64,000 nt of DNA from CAYRDC01 sp964422925. GTDB lineage: Bacteria; Bacteroidota; Bacteroidia; Chitinophagales; S012-47. Under the pieces are notes generated by a model. The model was not told the origin of the DNA. It saw only the letters and a list, made by a program, of their open reading frames with translations, and did not search any database. A program made the translations under genes and the position numbers. The DNA lies in assembly GCA_964422925.1 (NCBI GenBank), contig CAYRDC010000008.1:53189-117188 (forward strand), given 5' to 3'. Shown here piece by piece: positions 61,950-64,000 of the stretch. How positions within the stretch are numbered: the stretch's first letter is position 1; each line of letters starts with the position of its first letter.

Positions 61950-63818
61950 ATGAAAGCATTTCCAGTGCGTGGTTTGCTGTTAGGGGGAGTCCTGTTATAC
62001 ACGTTTACAGGATTTTCCCAGGGACTGGTGATAGATACAACTTATACTATTAACCAGTTGGTAAGTATAATGGTAGGGTCTGGGGTGCAATTGAGCAATG
62101 TACAGGTTAACTGCGACCCACGGGGCTATGGATATTTTAACGGTACGGGGTGTAATGTAGGGTTGGATAGTGGAATGGTGATTACCAGTGGGTATGCAAC
62201 CAATGCGATAGGCCCGAACGATTCGCCTGGCATTACTGGTAACACAGGATTGAACGGAGATCCTGACCTGAACAATCTGATTCCCGGCTATTCCACTTAT
62301 GACGCATGCATATTTGAATTTGACATTATTCCGGTGTCTGACACCATTCGTTTCAGTTATGTGTTTGGTTCGGATGAATATCTTGAATATGTCAATACCA
62401 GTTTCAACGATGTATTTGGCTTTTTTATCAGCGGTCCTGGTATTGTTGGCACGCAAAATATTGCACTAATTCCCGGAACCAGTACCCCAGTTTCAATCAA
62501 TAACGTCAATAACGTTTCTAATTCAAGCTATTATATCATTAACGGTGATGGATTTACAGCGCCACAGAACCAAAACGCATATTACATACAGTATGACGGT
62601 TTGACCACCGTATTGGAAGCTTCGGTGGTAGTGCAACCATGCCAAACCTATCATCTGAAATTGGCGGTGGCTGATGCCGGAGATCATGTACTGGACTCGG
62701 GCGTATTTTTAAAGGCAGGCAGTATTAGCAGCCCGGGTGTTAATGTAACGGTAAGTTCATCGGTAGGGGGAGGTTTCAGCAACGCCATTGAAGGATGTGT
62801 GGACGGGATCTTCACTTTTCACTCCAGCAAGGTGCTGTCTACCCCTCAGATTGTGCATTTTAATATAGGCGGAACGGCTACTCCCGGATTGGATTATCTG
62901 AATATTCCGGATTCAGTAGTAATTCCTTCCGGCAGTGATTCAGCCCAGGTAATCATTTCCCCGCTTCAGGATGCACTTACCGAAGGGAATGAATCTGTTG
63001 AACTTTTTGTATTAAGTCCATGCTTTGCTACGCCTGTTGATACGGCTTTGTTGTATATTGAAGATCCGGTTCAGGCCAATGCAGGGCCTGATACAGCTAT
63101 TTGTACCGGAGATTCCCTGCAGCTATATGCCGGAGGCGGAGTTAGCTATTTATGGTCGCCTGCCAACACCTTAACGGACAGCGCTTCCCAGGCTCCGGTG
63201 GCATTCCCCGATACCAATACCACTTATCAGGTGATTGTATCCAATCAATACGGTTGCAGCGATACGGCCTGGGTTCATATTCAGTTGATATATCCCCAGC
63301 TGGATGCCGGCAATGACACGGCCATTCCTCTGGGAGCATCGTTGCAGCTGCAGGCTGTGGGTACAGGCAACAGTTTTACATGGTCACCACCTATATGGCT
63401 GGATAATCCCAATATTGCCAATCCGGTGACCACTCCGGAAGAAAAAATCACTTATACGGTTACGATGATCACTGACCAGGGATGCCAGGCCACCGATTCC
63501 GTAACAATTGATATTTTAACCAAACCTCTTATATTTGTTCCAAATGCCTTTTCTCCAAACGGAGACGGAAGAAACGACCGGTTTTATCCGATCGTTTACG
63601 GGTACGTTGAATTGGTAGATTTTAGTATTTTGAACCGGTGGGGGCAGGTTATTTTTCATACATCCGATCCGGGAATACTGAACGGAGTATCTGCCGGATG
63701 GGATGGCACTTTCCGGAATGTACCGCAGGACCCGGGGGTTTATACCTATATTTTCAAGGGGAAGGATGAATTTGGCGATGAGGTATTGGTTTCCGGAAAC
63801 CTGACATTAATTAGATAA
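61950..63818 (+). CDS. T9SS-secreted protein with choice-of-anchor L and type B CTD
   Basis: A 622-residue exported protein. A signal peptide (LLLGGVLLYTFTGFSQ) leads. Residues about 25-250 are a choice-of-anchor L domain: YTINQLVSIMVGSGVQLSNV, the glycine-rich DSGMVITSGYATNAIGPNDS and FSYVFGSDEYLEYV. One region then resembles a Calx-beta/PKD-type repeat, and two short sections are each followed by tryptophan-rich SYLWSPANT and FTWSPPIW motifs. The last 95 residues (FVPNAFSPNGDGRNDRFYPI to the end) are a type B C-terminal sorting domain (gliding-motility C-terminal type) that sends cargo through the type IX system. The TTG at 61905 lies in the promoter, so the ATG at 61950 is the start. Confidence 0.93.
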   Translation: MKAFPVRGLLLGGVLLYTFTGFSQGLVIDTTYTINQLVSIMVGSGVQLSNVQVNCDPRGYGYFNGTGCNVGLDSGMVITSGYATNAIGPNDSPGITGNTGLNGDPDLNNLIPGYSTYDACIFEFDIIPVSDTIRFSYVFGSDEYLEYVNTSFNDVFGFFISGPGIVGTQNIALIPGTSTPVSINNVNNVSNSSYYIINGDGFTAPQNQNAYYIQYDGLTTVLEASVVVQPCQTYHLKLAVADAGDHVLDSGVFLKAGSISSPGVNVTVSSSVGGGFSNAIEGCVDGIFTFHSSKVLSTPQIVHFNIGGTATPGLDYLNIPDSVVIPSGSDSAQVIISPLQDALTEGNESVELFVLSPCFATPVDTALLYIEDPVQANAGPDTAICTGDSLQLYAGGGVSYLWSPANTLTDSASQAPVAFPDTNTTYQVIVSNQYGCSDTAWVHIQLIYPQLDAGNDTAIPLGASLQLQAVGTGNSFTWSPPIWLDNPNIANPVTTPEEKITYTVTMITDQGCQATDSVTIDILTKPLIFVPNAFSPNGDGRNDRFYPIVYGYVELVDFSILNRWGQVIFHTSDPGILNGVSAGWDGTFRNVPQDPGVYTYIFKGKDEFGDEVLVSGNLTLIR

Positions 63819-63839
63819 GCATTCAAACAAGGCATAATC

Positions 63840-64000
63840 ATGATTAAAAAAAGCAGTTTCCTTTTTTTGGCGGTATTTGGGCTAATGTCCTTGACTTCTG
63901 CCCAGGATATTCATTTTTCCCAGTTTTTTAATACACCGCTACTGCTCAGCCCGGCTCAGTCCGGAAATTTTGATGGCACATACCGGGCAGGCATTGCCTA
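63840..64000 (+). CDS. PorP/SprF-type T9SS membrane protein (partial)
   Basis: The first 53 residues of a gene cut by the window end. A signal (FLFLAVFGLMSLTSA) is followed by QDIHFSQFFNTPLLLSPAQS and GNFDGTYRAGIA, the hallmark of PorP/SprF outer-membrane proteins, which hold type B CTD cargo on the cell surface. It follows the cargo gene by 21 nt, so the two probably form a pair. Confidence 0.88.
   Translation, partial: MIKKSSFLFLAVFGLMSLTSAQDIHFSQFFNTPLLLSPAQSGNFDGTYRAGIA

Noticed and set aside
1..64000. Insertion sequences, prophage, CRISPR or toxin-antitoxin modules
   Set aside because: I looked for transposase and integrase motifs, regular repeat-spacer arrays and paired small genes and saw none.

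Overview
The window is a gene-dense, mostly housekeeping stretch of a Bacteroidota chromosome. Five things point to that phylum. Promoters follow the TTTG/TTG - 19 or 20 nt - TAnnTTTG pattern. Start codons almost never carry a Shine-Dalgarno sequence. IspG has the large inserted domain. The respiratory cluster is the alternative complex III (act) plus cytochrome oxidase type. The right end carries a type IX secretion (T9SS) cargo gene beside a PorP/SprF-type gene. The organism is probably aerobic, since it has an aa3-type oxidase. Class or genus cannot be fixed from this sequence alone. I see no insertion sequence, prophage, CRISPR array or other clear sign of recent transfer.

Layout. 1-1680: non-coding edge with two palindromes, tRNA-Ala(CGC), a small secreted protein and a TrmH-like RNA methyltransferase, all on the minus strand. 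1809-20088: one long plus-strand ribosomal superoperon from rpsL to rplQ (str, S10, spc and alpha in sequence, with secY, map, infA, rpmJ and rpoA embedded), with a promoter at its head and a terminator at its end. 20128-23585: carA, eno, a DivIC/FtsB-type division gene and a GNAT acetyltransferase. 23582-31424: a minus-strand vWA-type membrane protein, plus-strand priA, then a secreted protein, ispG and an SDR gene on the minus strand. 31459-35988: mlaE-mlaF lipid transporter genes, sucD, fabG and a minus-strand YghO-like protein. 36095-38040: atpD-atpC and two terminators. 38293-39489: a lipoprotein of unknown function.

39636-55371 is the respiratory block: actABCDEF, coxB, coxA, ctaB, two subunit III genes, a subunit IV gene, two SCO genes, a DUF420 gene and a small CxxC protein, read in one direction with tiny gaps. 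ActABCDEF oxidises quinol and hands electrons to the Cu/haem oxidase. ctaB makes haem O, and the SCO proteins build the CuA site. 55375-58649 is a minus-strand trio (Gfo/Idh oxidoreductase, lipoprotein, polyprenyl glycosylphosphotransferase), probably for a surface glycan. 58748-61301 carries mtaB and an Lgt-like membrane protein. 61302-61949 is a non-coding spacer with three hairpins and a candidate minus-strand small RNA. The window ends in a T9SS cargo protein and the first part of a PorP/SprF homologue.

The most unusual points are the candidate small RNA with a full promoter and terminator, the 128-residue acidic tail on ribosomal protein L17, a SCO paralogue that lacks the copper-binding histidine, and an Lgt-like protein with changed active-site residues. 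No wholly new system is evident; most of the window is well-known core machinery.
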